A stretch of 54,126 bases of DNA from Desulfamplus magnetovallimortis. Lineage in GTDB: Bacteria > Desulfobacterota > Desulfobacteria > Desulfobacterales > Desulfobacteraceae. The stretch is from positions 1-54,126 of the forward strand of contig NZ_LT828548.1 in assembly GCF_900170035.1 (NCBI RefSeq), in the 5' to 3' direction. Made by a program: the position numbers and the translations under genes. Below the pieces are notes generated by a model, which saw only the letters and a list, made by a program, of their open reading frames with translations, had not been told where the DNA came from and made no database searches. Positions 7,239 to 17,443 of the stretch are shown here, piece by piece. Position 1 is the first letter of the stretch. The number at the start of each line of letters is the position of its first letter.

Positions 7239-8273
7239 ATGACAGGTTCATTTATGACAAATTCATTGGTTATTGGTGGCGTAATTGCCGTGATGGTGAT
7301 TTTTGTATTACTCAAAACTGCCATTGTTGTACCACAACGCTCGGAATTTATAATAGAAAGTCTTGGTAAATATACCAAAACCCTTGGAGCAGGGTTTCAT
7401 ATCCTCATTCCTTTTTTTGATAAAGTTGCATACAAGCGATCACTGAAAGAAGAGGTTCTTGATATTGCATCTCAGGAGTGTATTACCAAAGACAATGTCT
7501 CAGTGGCAGTGGATGGAGTATTATATATACAGGTCATTGACAGCAAGCTCTCTGCATATGGTATTGACAACTATAAAAAAGCTGCCTCTCAGCTTGCACA
7601 GACATCTCTTCGATCTGTAATTGGTCGCATAGTTCTTGATAAGACCTTTGAAGAGAGGGAGACATTAAACCAGCAGGTGGTGGCTGCCATTGATGAAGCA
7701 GCAGAAAACTGGGGTGTCAAGGTTCTCAGATATGAGATAAAAGATATAACACCGCCCCGAACTGTCATGGATGCAATGGAGAAGCAGATGCGTGCAGAGC
7801 GGGAAAAAAGAGCAGCAATTGCAACATCTGAAGGTGACAGACAGGCTCGTATCAACCGTGCTGAAGGTTTGAAACAGGAGGCCATTGAAGTATCTGAAGG
7901 AGAAAAACAGAAACGGATAAATGAAGCAGAAGGCCAGGCAAAGGAGATTGAACTTGTAGCTCATGCAACAGCAGAAGGTATTGAGAAAATTGCACAGGCA
8001 CTTACGTTTTCCGGAGGAGAAACAGCAGCAAATCTAAGAGTTGCTGAAAAGTATATTGCGGAATTTGGCAAGCTTGCAAAAAGCACCAACACAATGATCA
8101 TACCTTCCAATATGGGGGATATCGCAGGTATTGTGGCAACAGCCATGTCTGTTCTTGGCCATGAACAAAAGATAGGAAGGGAAACTGGACAGGGTAATGC
8201 CGCCGGTGGTTTTCACGGTCAGAGTGCCGTTGAGCCCAAGGATTGGCCACAGCCTGACCATCGGCGGGGATAG
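7239..8273 (+). CDS. Stomatin/SPFH-domain membrane protein (paraslipin, QmcA-like)
   Basis: 344 residues from ATG 7239, chosen because AAGGGAG lies 7 nt upstream; the longer open frame from 7149 only translates the inserted repeat. One N-terminal transmembrane helix (IGGVIAVMVIFVLLKTAIVV), then the SPFH domain (VPQRSEFIIESLGKY, GLHIL-like GFHILIPF, RVIDITPPRTVMDAM-like segment) and a long Ala/Glu/Lys-rich coiled coil (AEREKRAAIATSEGDRQA, two internally repeated AEG-Q motifs). SPFH proteins oligomerise on the membrane and scaffold lipid domains and proteases. Forms a functional pair with the upstream nfeD. Confidence 0.92.
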   Translation: MTGSFMTNSLVIGGVIAVMVIFVLLKTAIVVPQRSEFIIESLGKYTKTLGAGFHILIPFFDKVAYKRSLKEEVLDIASQECITKDNVSVAVDGVLYIQVIDSKLSAYGIDNYKKAASQLAQTSLRSVIGRIVLDKTFEERETLNQQVVAAIDEAAENWGVKVLRYEIKDITPPRTVMDAMEKQMRAEREKRAAIATSEGDRQARINRAEGLKQEAIEVSEGEKQKRINEAEGQAKEIELVAHATAEGIEKIAQALTFSGGETAANLRVAEKYIAEFGKLAKSTNTMIIPSNMGDIAGIVATAMSVLGHEQKIGRETGQGNAAGGFHGQSAVEPKDWPQPDHRRG

Positions 8274-8300
8274 CTGACAGATGATGAAGAGGGAATATCA

Positions 8301-8657
8301 GTGTTGAAATTTTATGACATAAACAAGCAATGGGAAGATGCACTGCATTTGACGGAAAAAGCTGTAAATCGACATCCCGAGGCTTATCGTGAATTGAAAA
8401 AACTGATACACAGAACAGTTTCATGCCCCCTTGATATAAGAGACTATTTTACAACCGCAGAAAAAATTGTGAACTTGCTAAGTTGCCTTGATCCATGTGG
8501 TCAAGGCAGCATATTCCACAGGTTTTCGGAGTCTCTTGCCCCATCAAATATCTGGCATGTAAAATGGATGAGGGTGGAATGCCTTGACCTGCTTGACCAT
8601 CTTGATGCATTTGACAGGTGGCGACGGGAAAAACGAAAACTTCGAATAGTAAAATAA
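8301..8657 (+). CDS. Hypothetical protein, 118 residues
   Basis: GTG start with AGAGGGA 7 nt upstream; it starts 27 nt after the stomatin stop, so it is probably in the nfeD-stomatin operon. The protein is soluble, with no signal or membrane segment and a predicted mostly helical composition (AYRELKKLIHRT, CLDLLDHLDAFDRWRREKRK). Three Cys and many charged residues. I do not recognise a family. Confidence 0.6.
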   Translation: MLKFYDINKQWEDALHLTEKAVNRHPEAYRELKKLIHRTVSCPLDIRDYFTTAEKIVNLLSCLDPCGQGSIFHRFSESLAPSNIWHVKWMRVECLDLLDHLDAFDRWRREKRKLRIVK

Positions 8658-8679
8658 ACTGCAAACAATTTTTGGGGAG

Positions 8680-10365
8680 TCATTTTTTCAGCACTTCTCT
8701 AATAAGAAGGGCAAGATTGTTTGTGATAACAGGTTTTTCCACATATTTTCTGATTCCCATGCTAAGAGCTGCCTCCTCGGAAATCCTGTCGCTGTATCCT
8801 GTGCATATAATAATGGGCATTTCCGGCCGGATTTTAAGTATTGCTGCTGCAAGCTTATTCCCCTCCATTCCCGGCATGGTCATGTCTGTGATTACCAGAT
8901 CAAATTTATCAGGATCACTTTTGAATGCATCAAGTGCATCACTACTGTCAATAAAAGAGACCACTGTATATCCATATTTTTTAAGAATTCTTCCTGTAAC
9001 ATCAAGTATGGTTTCTTCATCATCAACAAGCATTATTGTTTCAGTGCCGCACTCCTGAAGCGTCTCTTTTCTGTTGATGACAACTGAAGGGCTTTTTTTA
9101 TCCAGCACAGGAAAATATACCTGAAAACAACTTCCTTTGCCTGGCTCGCTATCAACTTTTATAAAACCGTTGTGTTCCTCTATTACAACAAGAGCAATGG
9201 CAAGTCCAAGGCCTGTTCCTTCTCCCTCTTCCTTTGTTGTGAAATAGGGGTCAAATATCTTCTCCACAATGCTCTTATCCATCCCTTTGCCTGTGTCCTG
9301 GACTTTGAGTTCCAGATATTTTCCAGGCTTTATGTCAAGGTCTTTAATGCAGTTTTCAAATGTACAGTCAATCTCTTTTAATGTCACATAAAGAATTCCT
9401 CCTTTTTCCTGCATTGCATGGTATGCATTGGTGCAGAAGTTCATGAGAAGCTGATGAATTTTTGTGGGATCTGCCATGATTCTGGCACTTGACTCAATTT
9501 TACTTTTGATCTCAATTGTTGCAGGAATAATGGGACGAAGCAGCTTTAAGGTCTCTTTTACGGCCAATGATAGCTTGAGTGGATGTTTTTCAGGATTTGA
9601 CATTCTGGTAAAAGTCAATATCTGATAAATAAGGTCGGTTGCCTTTTGGGCACTTTTTTGAATCTGCTCCACGTAGTAGAGAGATTTTTTATGGTTGTTT
9701 TCTTTAATACAGTTTTCTGTAAGTCTTGAATATCCAAAAATACCGGAGAGAATATTATTAAAATCGTGGGCAATGCCGCCTGCAAGGGTGCCTATGGCTT
9801 CCATTTTCTGGGCCTGAAAAAGTCTTGCCTGGACTTCTTTGTTCTCTTTCTCAATCCTTGCAAGTTCTGTAACATCCCTGAAGAGAATCAATAGATATCT
9901 GTTGGCATCTATCTCCACAAAAGATGTATTAATGTCACAATATATGATACTCCCTTTTGATGTTTTCATGGGAATATGGCGCAGAGCACTTCTATAGCTT
10001 TCTGAATTGGATATCAGTTTTTCCAGTAAATTGTCATTTTCATTTTCAGATTCTGTAAACAGGTCTGCTATCATGCAAGATGTCATCTCCTCTGAACTGT
10101 AGGCAAACATATGACAGGCAGTTCTGTTGCACAGATAAACAGCACCATTGTCAGGGGATACAAGGAGAATGCCGTCACTTGTGCTGTCAAAAATCAGGGA
10201 AAATTTTTTCTCATTCTCCTCAGCTTTCTCCTTTGCAAGTCGAAGGGCCTTTATCTGCTCCTGAAGCTGAGGAAAATAACTCTTTCGTAAAGAACCTTTT
10301 CCAAGGCCGACAATCATGCTTCTCAACTCTTTTTGACGAATCTCCTGGTCAGAGTAGTCTTTCAT
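8680..10365 (-). CDS. PAS-domain hybrid sensor histidine kinase with C-terminal receiver
   Basis: 561 residues, cytosolic (no membrane segment). Order: N-terminal coiled coil (1-55), PAS domain (about 55-175), HisKA with GTLAGGIAHDFNNILSG (phospho-His near 204), HATPase_c with N, G1 (DTGKGMD) and G2 (GEGTGLGLA) boxes, and a receiver domain (about 440-561; MLVDDEET, phospho-Asp in LVITDMTMPG). The 'GGIAHDFNN' box marks the NtrB-like HisKA subgroup. Its start overlaps the end of the broken alcohol dehydrogenase gene by 17 bp, so both were co-transcribed. No dedicated output regulator lies nearby. Confidence 0.9.
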   Translation of the reverse strand: MKDYSDQEIRQKELRSMIVGLGKGSLRKSYFPQLQEQIKALRLAKEKAEENEKKFSLIFDSTSDGILLVSPDNGAVYLCNRTACHMFAYSSEEMTSCMIADLFTESENENDNLLEKLISNSESYRSALRHIPMKTSKGSIIYCDINTSFVEIDANRYLLILFRDVTELARIEKENKEVQARLFQAQKMEAIGTLAGGIAHDFNNILSGIFGYSRLTENCIKENNHKKSLYYVEQIQKSAQKATDLIYQILTFTRMSNPEKHPLKLSLAVKETLKLLRPIIPATIEIKSKIESSARIMADPTKIHQLLMNFCTNAYHAMQEKGGILYVTLKEIDCTFENCIKDLDIKPGKYLELKVQDTGKGMDKSIVEKIFDPYFTTKEEGEGTGLGLAIALVVIEEHNGFIKVDSEPGKGSCFQVYFPVLDKKSPSVVINRKETLQECGTETIMLVDDEETILDVTGRILKKYGYTVVSFIDSSDALDAFKSDPDKFDLVITDMTMPGMEGNKLAAAILKIRPEMPIIICTGYSDRISEEAALSMGIRKYVEKPVITNNLALLIREVLKK

Positions 10366-11509
10366 ACAGCCTCTCTATATCATTTTGAGTCGGCATAACC
10401 GGATTGGTAAGAATACATGGATCTGCAAGGACAAAACGAGAAAGACCGGGGACATTATGACTCTTTATCCCCATACCGGAGAGTTTAGTGGTAATCCCGA
10501 GTTTTATCCTTAAATCCTTTAATCTATCCAACAGAAGTTGTTTTATATTGTCTGTTTTACAGGATATGTCAACCCCCATTGCTGCGGCAAGCTCATCATA
10601 TTTTTTTTGGGCATGCGGATAGTTGTAATCCACAGCTCCCTCCAGCAGGATGGCATTGCACACTCCATGTGCAAGATCAAATCCGCCACCGAGACTGTGA
10701 GCCATTGCATGGACAATGCCAAGGCTTGCATTTGAGAAGGCAAGTCCTGCAAGAAGGCTTGCAAGCATCATATTGTAACGGTATTTCATGTTAGTTGGTT
10801 CCAGAAACGCCCCTTAAAGGTTGTTGTTTATAAGGGAGACCGCTTTAAGTGCATTGAGATCAGTAACAGGTGATGCTGCATTGGAGACATATGCCTCAAA
10901 TGCATGAACAAGTGCATCCATACCTGTTTCTGCCGTAAGTTCAGGTGACATGGTAACTGTGGTTTCAGGGTCAATAAGTGCAAGATCCGGCACCATTGTT
11001 TTACTTATGATAGCTCTTTTTACACGACACTTTGAATCACTGATAATTGCAAACTGGGAAATATCTGCTGCAGTTCCGGCAGTTGTGGGAATACATACCA
11101 GAGGAGGACCTGGAACCGGAACCTTATCAACCCCCTCAAAATCCAGGATATGACCCTGATTTGAGGAGACAATTCCAATTCCCTTGGCACAATCCATGGG
11201 ACTTCCACCTCCTACAGCAACAATAAGATCGCATCTTTCATCCAAAAAGAGTTCTCTGCCTGCCATCACTTCATGGTCTCTGGGATTTGGAGAGACATTA
11301 TTAAAAACAACTGTTTTAATGCCACGTGATTTCAATGAGGCATTGACTTTATCTGCCCAGCCTGCAGAGAGCACACCATTATCTGTTACTATGAGGACTT
11401 TATTTATGCCAAAACTTTCAACATATTCACCTACAGTTTGCAGTGCCTTTCTCCCTATTATAAATTCAGGAACAACAAATTTTCTGAGTTCATCTATACT
11501 TGACTCCAT
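10349..11509 (-). pseudogene. Iron-containing alcohol dehydrogenase interrupted by one in-frame TAA
   Basis: A type III (Fe-dependent) NAD alcohol dehydrogenase. ATG 11509 is the start because AGGAGG lies 4 nt before it. Visible motifs: GGGSPMD (NAD phosphate loop), PTTAGTAADIS, and GMDALVHAFEAY with the first metal ligands. The frame stops at TAA 10816-10814, but the same frame continues without any shift: 8 codons later comes MKYRYNMMLASLLAG, then HAMAHSLGGGFDLAHGVCNA with the remaining metal ligands, ending at 10349. Read through, the protein is about 386 residues, the normal length. One C-to-T change (CAA to TAA) would explain the break. The truncated product would lack two iron ligands. 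A sequencing error is the main alternative to a young pseudogene. Confidence 0.88.
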
Positions 11510-11599
11510 GGCACCTCCTATTAACGCCATCACTTGTGCGAATTAACAGCATCAGTTGACAGAAAATTATCAGTTTCAAAAACAGCATCTTTGACTATT

Positions 11600-11668
11600 T
11601 TAGCGTGGAAATGGATACAATTTTCAATATTAAGGGGTGACTGGATGGCAGCCATGACCTTTTACTGA
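11600..11668 (+). repeat. Covarying-hairpin repeat, third copy
   Basis: TTTTAGCG, stem TGGAAAT (11606-11612), loop GGATACA, stem ATTTTCA (11620-11626) with one G.U pair, then AAGGGGTGACTGGATGGCAGCCATGACC. Compared with 3274, one stem position changed to a wobble pair and the second hairpin has one mismatch. It sits in the 850-bp gap between the alcohol dehydrogenase and the chemoreceptor. The stretch 11670-11960 of that gap shows no convincing gene. Confidence 0.55.
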
Positions 11669-11960
11669 ATATATCCTTTTTAAAATATCCGGCGAAAATT
11701 GTTGCGAAACTTTATCTGCTGCCCCCTCTTCGAAAACTCTCCTCCGGCCACCTCTTCATGACAGGATTTTAGTTCCGTAACAGCCTGTCGACATCTTATT
11801 ACTTTTTTTGTATTTGAGGATATTAGATATTGCATATTGTCAATTATTGATTTATATATAATATATATCATATCTTTTAATCTTTTCCATGAATTTTGGG
11901 AAGAACGCAAAATATCAATTCAATTACTATGTTTTATTAAACTCAAAAAAACACTCCCCT

Positions 11961-12044
11961 TGGTTAGTTAAGATTTTAATTTAATAGAATAGGAATTTCC
12001 ATTTTTGGGAACAAAGAAGCCCGCCCGCAGGGCGCTAAGTTCTT
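11961..12044 (-). repeat. Family 4 repeat, copy 2 (inverted)
   Basis: On the minus strand it reads AAGAACTTAGCGCCCTGCGG, GCGGGCTTCTTTG, then ATGGAAATTCCTATTC and TATTAAATTAA. These are the same two blocks as at 813-900. The GC hairpin followed by CTTCTTT is again terminator-like on the strand that carries the repeat. Confidence 0.5.
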
Positions 12045-12060
12045 GTTTTCCAGATAACAA

Positions 12061-12146
12061 AATTGGCAAGCACTGTAGGGGGCAACCCTGTCTGGCTGCC
12101 CTCTCCAGAGTTGAAATTTCAAAATTATTTTCTGGAAATCTATAGG
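12061..12146 (+). repeat. Family 5 repeat, copy 1
   Basis: AATTGGCAAGCACTGTAGGG, GGCAACCCTGTCTGGCTGCC, CTCTCCAGAGTTGA, AAAATTATTTTCTGGAAA. The copy at 44407-44492 matches over about 85 bp with small gaps. The GC-rich part can fold (GGCAACCC... GGGTTGCC-like pairing is imperfect). No reading frame. Confidence 0.5.
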
Positions 12147-12210
12147 TTTTATAGCTGCGATGCAGCCACCCCTCAAAAACAAAAAAGTATTATTTTTCGC
12201 ATAAAAATTT

Positions 12211-12316
12211 GCCATCTTTCATTTGCCAGGTTACATTTTTCTGAACACAATGCCAGTTTTTTTGGTAGTCTATTCCGGAAAGTGTAAAGTACTTTCTGCA
12301 TGATATGAAGGATGCC
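12211..12316 (+). mobile_element. Family 2 MITE-like element, copy B
   Basis: 106 bp, ends GCCATCTTTCAT and ATGAAGGATGCC with inner TTACATTTTT and AAAGTGTAAAG. Near-identical 8-bp direct repeats AAAAATTT (12203-12210) and AAAAATTC (12317-12324) flank it. It ends 47 nt before the chemoreceptor start, so any promoter of that gene lies within or beyond the element. Confidence 0.78.
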
Positions 12317-12363
12317 AAAAATTCCATATTTTTTTAATAGTAAATAACAATAAGGAGAATAAT

Positions 12364-14088
12364 ATGCTGAATAGAATTTCCATTAAAAGCCGTATATATG
12401 TAATGATCTTATGTACACTTATTCTTTTTATAACTATGATCATGTTTAGTATATATACAAACGGGCAAACAAGGGATCTGGCAATTGCAAAAACTTCCCA
12501 TATCATGCTTGAAGATCAGAAGGAGAGAGTAAAGCTTGCATCTTTTTCCATGGCAATGGCGCTTGGAACTCTCCTCAATGATATTGAAAGCGAAACAGAG
12601 AAAGGCGAACTTATAAGAAAAGAGGTAAAAAATATTATATATGAAAAAGATAAGTCTGGTTATTTTTTTGTCTATAAAAAAACAACAAATATAGCTTTTC
12701 CGGTTTCACCCCAGAATGTAGGCAAAGATCTTGGGCATATAACAGATAAAAATGGTGTTAAGGTTATTAAGGAGTTGTGGAAACAGGCCGAAAATGGGGG
12801 CGGATATGTCAATTACATATGGCCAAAACCAGGAAGTGGGGATACTCCTAAAATAAGTTATGCCATAATGATACCAGGAACACAATACTGGATTGGAACA
12901 GGCGTTTATCTTGACAACATTGATGAATATACAGGTTCAATGTCCAGGGAAATAACCAGCAACAGTAATCGGTTATTGCTTAAAATGTTTATAATTTGTC
13001 TGATTATTTTCATTGCCATTACAGCATTGTGCCTTTTCATTGTATTCGGGATATCAGGTTCACTAAAAAGTATTACAGAGAGTTTCAAGGACATTGCCAG
13101 TGGAGCAGGGGATCTTACAAAAAGAATTCCTATAAAATCAAAGGATGAACTGGGAGAGCTTAGTCACTGGTTTAACCTTTTTATTGAAAAACTTCAAGGG
13201 ATCATAAAGCAGCTTGCATTGGAATCACGCAATGTTGACAAAGCATCAGAAACCCTTATTTCCATTGCAGAAGAGATGGCAATGGGGGCGGAAAACACAT
13301 CTTCCAGGGCGGAAAATGTTGCCACAGCCGCAGAAGAGATGAGCAGCAATTTAAGCAGCGTGGCATCTGCCATGGAGCAATCTTCCAATAATACAAATAT
13401 TGTGGCATCTGCTTCTGAAGAGATGAATGCCACAATAAATGAGATTGCAGTTAATGCGGAAAATGCCAGTTCAACCGCGGAAAAAGCATCACAAAAAACC
13501 ATGACTGCCGGTGGTAACATGGAAATGCTTGAAAAGGCAGCCGCTTCAATTGGCAAAATAACAGAGACAATAACTGAAATATCGGAGCAGACCAATCTGT
13601 TGGCTCTGAATGCAACCATTGAAGCCGCAAGAGCTGGAGAGGCAGGCAAGGGGTTTGCGGTGGTTGCCAATGAAATAAAGGCGCTGGCACAACAGACTGC
13701 AAGTGCAACACTTAATATAAAGGAACAGATTGACAGTGTTCAGAATGCCTCAACTGCCACCAGAAAATCCATAAACGAAGTTGTTGATGTCATAAACACG
13801 GTCAAAGAGCTTGTCTCAACCATTGCCGCAGCAATAACGCAGCAGACCGCAGCAACACAGGAGATATCCATAAATATTGAGCAGCTCTCCTTAGGAATAC
13901 AGGAAGTGAATGAAAATGTCAGTCAAAGCTCACAGGTATCCAATACCATTTCACATGACATTGCTGAAGTCAGCATGGCATCAGAAGAGCTCAACAACAA
14001 CAGCAGCCAGATAAGAATCAACTCAGTTGAACTCAAGGAGATGTCAGAGCAGTTAAACCAGATTGTAAAGAGATTTATCATTGAATAG
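12364..14088 (+). CDS. Methyl-accepting chemotaxis protein with periplasmic single-Cache domain
   Basis: 574 residues. Transmembrane helix 1 at about 11-30; periplasmic sCache_2-like domain at about 40-195 ([37 protein letters not shown]); helix 2 at about 209-231; HAMP; then the signalling coiled coil with the hairpin tip [20 protein letters not shown] and [17 protein letters not shown]. It senses a small ligand outside the inner membrane and controls CheA. No CheW-binding or C-terminal methyl-transferase pentapeptide (NWETF type) is visible. SD AAGGAG 7 nt before ATG. No che genes lie in the window. Confidence 0.94.
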   Translation: MLNRISIKSRIYVMILCTLILFITMIMFSIYTNGQTRDLAIAKTSHIMLEDQKERVKLASFSMAMALGTLLNDIESETEKGELIRKEVKNIIYEKDKSGYFFVYKKTTNIAFPVSPQNVGKDLGHITDKNGVKVIKELWKQAENGGGYVNYIWPKPGSGDTPKISYAIMIPGTQYWIGTGVYLDNIDEYTGSMSREITSNSNRLLLKMFIICLIIFIAITALCLFIVFGISGSLKSITESFKDIASGAGDLTKRIPIKSKDELGELSHWFNLFIEKLQGIIKQLALESRNVDKASETLISIAEEMAMGAENTSSRAENVATAAEEMSSNLSSVASAMEQSSNNTNIVASASEEMNATINEIAVNAENASSTAEKASQKTMTAGGNMEMLEKAAASIGKITETITEISEQTNLLALNATIEAARAGEAGKGFAVVANEIKALAQQTASATLNIKEQIDSVQNASTATRKSINEVVDVINTVKELVSTIAAAITQQTAATQEISINIEQLSLGIQEVNENVSQSSQVSNTISHDIAEVSMASEELNNNSSQIRINSVELKEMSEQLNQIVKRFIIE

Positions 14089-14101
14089 CATGAATATAAT
14101 A

Positions 14102-14275
14102 CTCAAAGTCCACACCTATGTTTTTGTAAGCCTTGTCAACACTGTCTGAATCAGGATTCCCAAGATTAACAGGATAAGGCAGGATTATCTATCCTGAGCA
14201 TCCTATCCATCCTGGTTATCCTGGTTCAGACAACTGCAATAACTTCTGAAAAAGCAATAAGATGTTGATTTTGAG
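14102..14275 (+). mobile_element. Family 1 MITE-like element, copy 3
   Basis: 174 bp, ends CTCAAAGTCCACACC and GATGTTGATTTTGAG. It lies between the convergent chemoreceptor and GDH genes and ends 3 nt before the GDH stop codon. Flanking hexamers (ATAATA and TATTTA) do not match, so the target duplication has decayed or one flank was rearranged. Confidence 0.72.
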
Positions 14276-14278
14276 TAT

Positions 14279-17200
14279 TTACCCAACAACTTCAGCAACA
14301 GCAGAAGAAAAATTGTTAGACACTTTTTCCATGAATCCTTCCCACTCCATTCCATATTTGTAAAAAGCCATTGATGAGAGCTTTTTGGTGATTATGGCAT
14401 CCCTGTATGCCACTATCTCTTCTGAATTAAGGGTTTTCATGATGGCATCTTTTCCAAGTTTTGTAATCAGAATGTTAGGGATATAGTTCTCCATAATCTT
14501 CCATACAAGGGCGTCATCCATAAGAATATCCGTCAGATTCTCCTCACAGATTGACTGGAGTGCAAAAATCTGTTCGCTTGTCTTTTCCGAAAGTTCAAAC
14601 AAAGGTATGGAGGTGACTTCATGTATTTTTATCAGCATTCCTGTTTCAAGGGACGAATATTTGTCAACAAGAAGCATGATATCCCTTGTCAATGCCCATT
14701 TTGTCGGAACATCTTTTAGCAGTTTTTCCTCATAATCCTCACCAAGCAGAAATGCAGTCAGAACCTCGGCAATGGAGCTGCTGAATACACCACCTTTGTT
14801 GGCAGATGAGTCTTTTATCTGCTTTATGTTTGTAGATGTTGCAATATGGCGCCTTGATGCATCATCAAAAAAGACATTGGCACCTTCAACAATGAATTTT
14901 AATTCCTGAAAATTTTGCAAAAATGCATGTACATTGGAATGGTTTATGGTGTCCTTGAATCCACCACATGGAATAAAAGCTTCAATATTGGCCTTGCTTA
15001 CAAACTTGCGGCTTGAAGGATCTGTGAGGAAATTACGATGGAACATTGCTCCGTTTTCAACAAAGGTGCCATCTGGCAGGGTTATCTCCTTTGCACTTAA
15101 AGGAACCATGAATCCATCAGAGCCAAGTTTATCAACAGGAAATGCAAGGGAGTTTGCCCTTGGGGATGTGTGACGCATGAAGGCGATTTTCATAAGCTCT
15201 TTTTTGTCAAGTCCGTCAGGATCAAACAGAATTGAGCCTCCGTCAATAATAAGGCAGATTTTTCCTTTGTAGCACTGAATTTCATTTGCTCCAAGATCTC
15301 CATCAGGCCCGCCTGTCATCATGAGATTAAGGCTCTCTTCCTTTGAGTTGTAATGGGTAATCATGGTTCTGAATGAGCTCATGACGCAAGTTGTGGTCAT
15401 GCCGCTTTTTTCAATGTTTTTTCCTGTTTTTTCAAATATTTTCTCCATGTCAGTGGTGACAACCACTGATTTTCCGTTTATCTGGAGATCTGTCCCTTCA
15501 TCTCCTCTGTCAAAAAGGCCAAAAACATCGCCATTTTCAAACATGCCATATGTATCGTGGGGAATACCAAAGCTTTTGCCAGTTGTAATTGTTCTCCAGT
15601 ATTTATAACCTCTTTCCCTTGCATGCCAGGATATGGAATCCATAAGAGGGGCAGTTCCTTCATCAGGGCCAAAAAATATCTTTTCAGGCAGGCCATAGTA
15701 GTCGATGATACTCTCATGGCCAAGCATAAGATCCATGATACCTTCTGTGTAGTCGTAAAGGGCTTCAAGGCTGTATGTTCCTGCATAATCGGCATGGGGA
15801 ACCACAACTCCCTTGGAGCCGCTTTCACAGATATCTTTGTGTTTCAGTCTTTGTGCCTTTGGGCCAAGGGCATAATTGAGAAGTACTGCATTGTCAAGCT
15901 CTGCGGCATGGTTGGATGGGGTTACCCTGATCAGTCTCAAACCGCCCCTTGATATATCTCCTGCCCTCATGTGTGTTCCGCAGGCGTAATGGCCGTTCAC
16001 ATAAAAGATACCGTAAACAGACTGGCTAAATACAAGGGGATCAAGTATGGAGTTGTCAAAACGGAAAGCATATGATCTTTTTTCAGGCTTGTAAAAATTT
16101 GTCTTCAGTGTGCATGAGACAAAACGATACATGAATTTGAAGATGTCATATTTGAGCTTGTTTTCCATGAAACGGCCGGAGATGAGTTTGTTAAATGCCT
16201 TTCCTTTTTCCTCAAGCTGTTCCGCATCCATTCTGTTGGTTACAGAGGGGTTGAATCTGTTATCAAAAATTTCAAACAGATATTTTATAAGATCAGGATG
16301 TTTTTTTGCAGTATCCATTATGATCTCTGCAACATAGGTTGATTTGTTTGAGGTGTGAACCCTTGCTGCAAAGGCATCCTTGTAATCATCATTGGAGAGA
16401 CTCTCCATTATTTCTCTGTCTGTTACGTTTTCACTTTCCTTGTATATAAACATATGTACAAAATCAACTGCATTTCCGGCAAAAAGCATCTCCTTGAAAG
16501 TGAGCGCTCCTTGTACATACAGCTCTGTGATATCACTTACACGGAATGAGAGATAGTCACAAAGATCATTTACAAGAAGAGCCTCCTTTTTGATGGAGAG
16601 CTCCCCTGCAGCATAGAGTGAGCATATTGACGAGGGCACTGATGATTTTGCAGAGTATGGCTCCCAGTATGCTCTGTTAAGAATCAGGCCGTGATCCTCA
16701 AAAAGCTTTCTGAACACCGGCAACTGGGGAGTTGGAAAGTCGCTGTTAAACAGAAGACGGGTTTCGCCTGTGGCAGGCAGGTTAAAGGATTCAATCAGAG
16801 GTATAACCGATTTTTCGCAGGATTTCAGAAAGTTTTCATATCTTCGTCTTGTGGGCTCAGGTGTTGCTTTGTAATCTCCTGCAAGGTTAAAGAGAAATCT
16901 TGATTTTTCAAAAGCCTGCTTTGTATAATCCTGAACAGTCTCCGGTCTTATTATGTATGTGTAATAGTTGCTTTTAGGACTGTAATAATATTCTCTGCGG
17001 TGGCCTGAAATAAGGTTTGCCAGAATGGCTTCCATCTTGTCTTTTGTCTCTTCGGTTGCTATGCGAACCCTCTGGACATCATTTTGGTGTTCCAGATTGA
17101 AATCAATGTCAGCCACAAGTCCGTAGAGAGTTACCTTGCCATTTTTAAAACGCATGCTGGTGGCAATGGAGGAGAGAATGTGTTTAAGGGAATCCTTTTT

Positions 17201-17410
17201 AATGTTTTCAAAAAAATAGTTTGGAAGCCCAAGATCATCTAAAAGGATACCGGCGGCCATGTTGATGCAGCTTGCCGTTATAAGCCCCTCCGAGGCAAGA
17301 TCAATAACTGCCTCGTACAGGATTCTGGTATCAAGATTAAGGTTATGGGCCTTGTTTATGATATGGCCTGATTGCGATATTTCAGGATAATTGTCACTGG
17401 GGATTTCCAT
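14279..17410 (-). CDS. Large NAD-dependent glutamate dehydrogenase (about 115 kDa class)
   Basis: 1043 residues; oxidative deamination of glutamate to 2-oxoglutarate with NAD. The size matches the 115-kDa fungal-type (GDH2) class, not the 180-kDa or small hexameric class. The N-terminal 450 residues are a regulatory region with little recognisable motif. The catalytic half has GGLRLIRVTPSNHAAELDN (glutamate-binding region), KGVVVPHADYAGTYSLEAL, GPDEGTAPLMDSISWHA, TTGKSFGIPHDTYG and VEGANVFF. ATG with AGGAG 5 nt upstream. It stands alone between repeat-filled gaps, convergent with the chemoreceptor gene. Confidence 0.9.
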   Translation of the reverse strand: MEIPSDNYPEISQSGHIINKAHNLNLDTRILYEAVIDLASEGLITASCINMAAGILLDDLGLPNYFFENIKKDSLKHILSSIATSMRFKNGKVTLYGLVADIDFNLEHQNDVQRVRIATEETKDKMEAILANLISGHRREYYYSPKSNYYTYIIRPETVQDYTKQAFEKSRFLFNLAGDYKATPEPTRRRYENFLKSCEKSVIPLIESFNLPATGETRLLFNSDFPTPQLPVFRKLFEDHGLILNRAYWEPYSAKSSVPSSICSLYAAGELSIKKEALLVNDLCDYLSFRVSDITELYVQGALTFKEMLFAGNAVDFVHMFIYKESENVTDREIMESLSNDDYKDAFAARVHTSNKSTYVAEIIMDTAKKHPDLIKYLFEIFDNRFNPSVTNRMDAEQLEEKGKAFNKLISGRFMENKLKYDIFKFMYRFVSCTLKTNFYKPEKRSYAFRFDNSILDPLVFSQSVYGIFYVNGHYACGTHMRAGDISRGGLRLIRVTPSNHAAELDNAVLLNYALGPKAQRLKHKDICESGSKGVVVPHADYAGTYSLEALYDYTEGIMDLMLGHESIIDYYGLPEKIFFGPDEGTAPLMDSISWHARERGYKYWRTITTGKSFGIPHDTYGMFENGDVFGLFDRGDEGTDLQINGKSVVVTTDMEKIFEKTGKNIEKSGMTTTCVMSSFRTMITHYNSKEESLNLMMTGGPDGDLGANEIQCYKGKICLIIDGGSILFDPDGLDKKELMKIAFMRHTSPRANSLAFPVDKLGSDGFMVPLSAKEITLPDGTFVENGAMFHRNFLTDPSSRKFVSKANIEAFIPCGGFKDTINHSNVHAFLQNFQELKFIVEGANVFFDDASRRHIATSTNIKQIKDSSANKGGVFSSSIAEVLTAFLLGEDYEEKLLKDVPTKWALTRDIMLLVDKYSSLETGMLIKIHEVTSIPLFELSEKTSEQIFALQSICEENLTDILMDDALVWKIMENYIPNILITKLGKDAIMKTLNSEEIVAYRDAIITKKLSSMAFYKYGMEWEGFMEKVSNNFSSAVAEVVG

Positions 17411-17443
17411 ATATGCTCCTAAATAATTGAGAAATATAATATA

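Noticed and set aside
11680-11910. A 76-codon minus-strand frame in the alcohol dehydrogenase/chemoreceptor gap
   Set aside because: No SD, composition of random AT-rich DNA, part of it related to the family 1 end (GTCGACATCTTATTACTTT).
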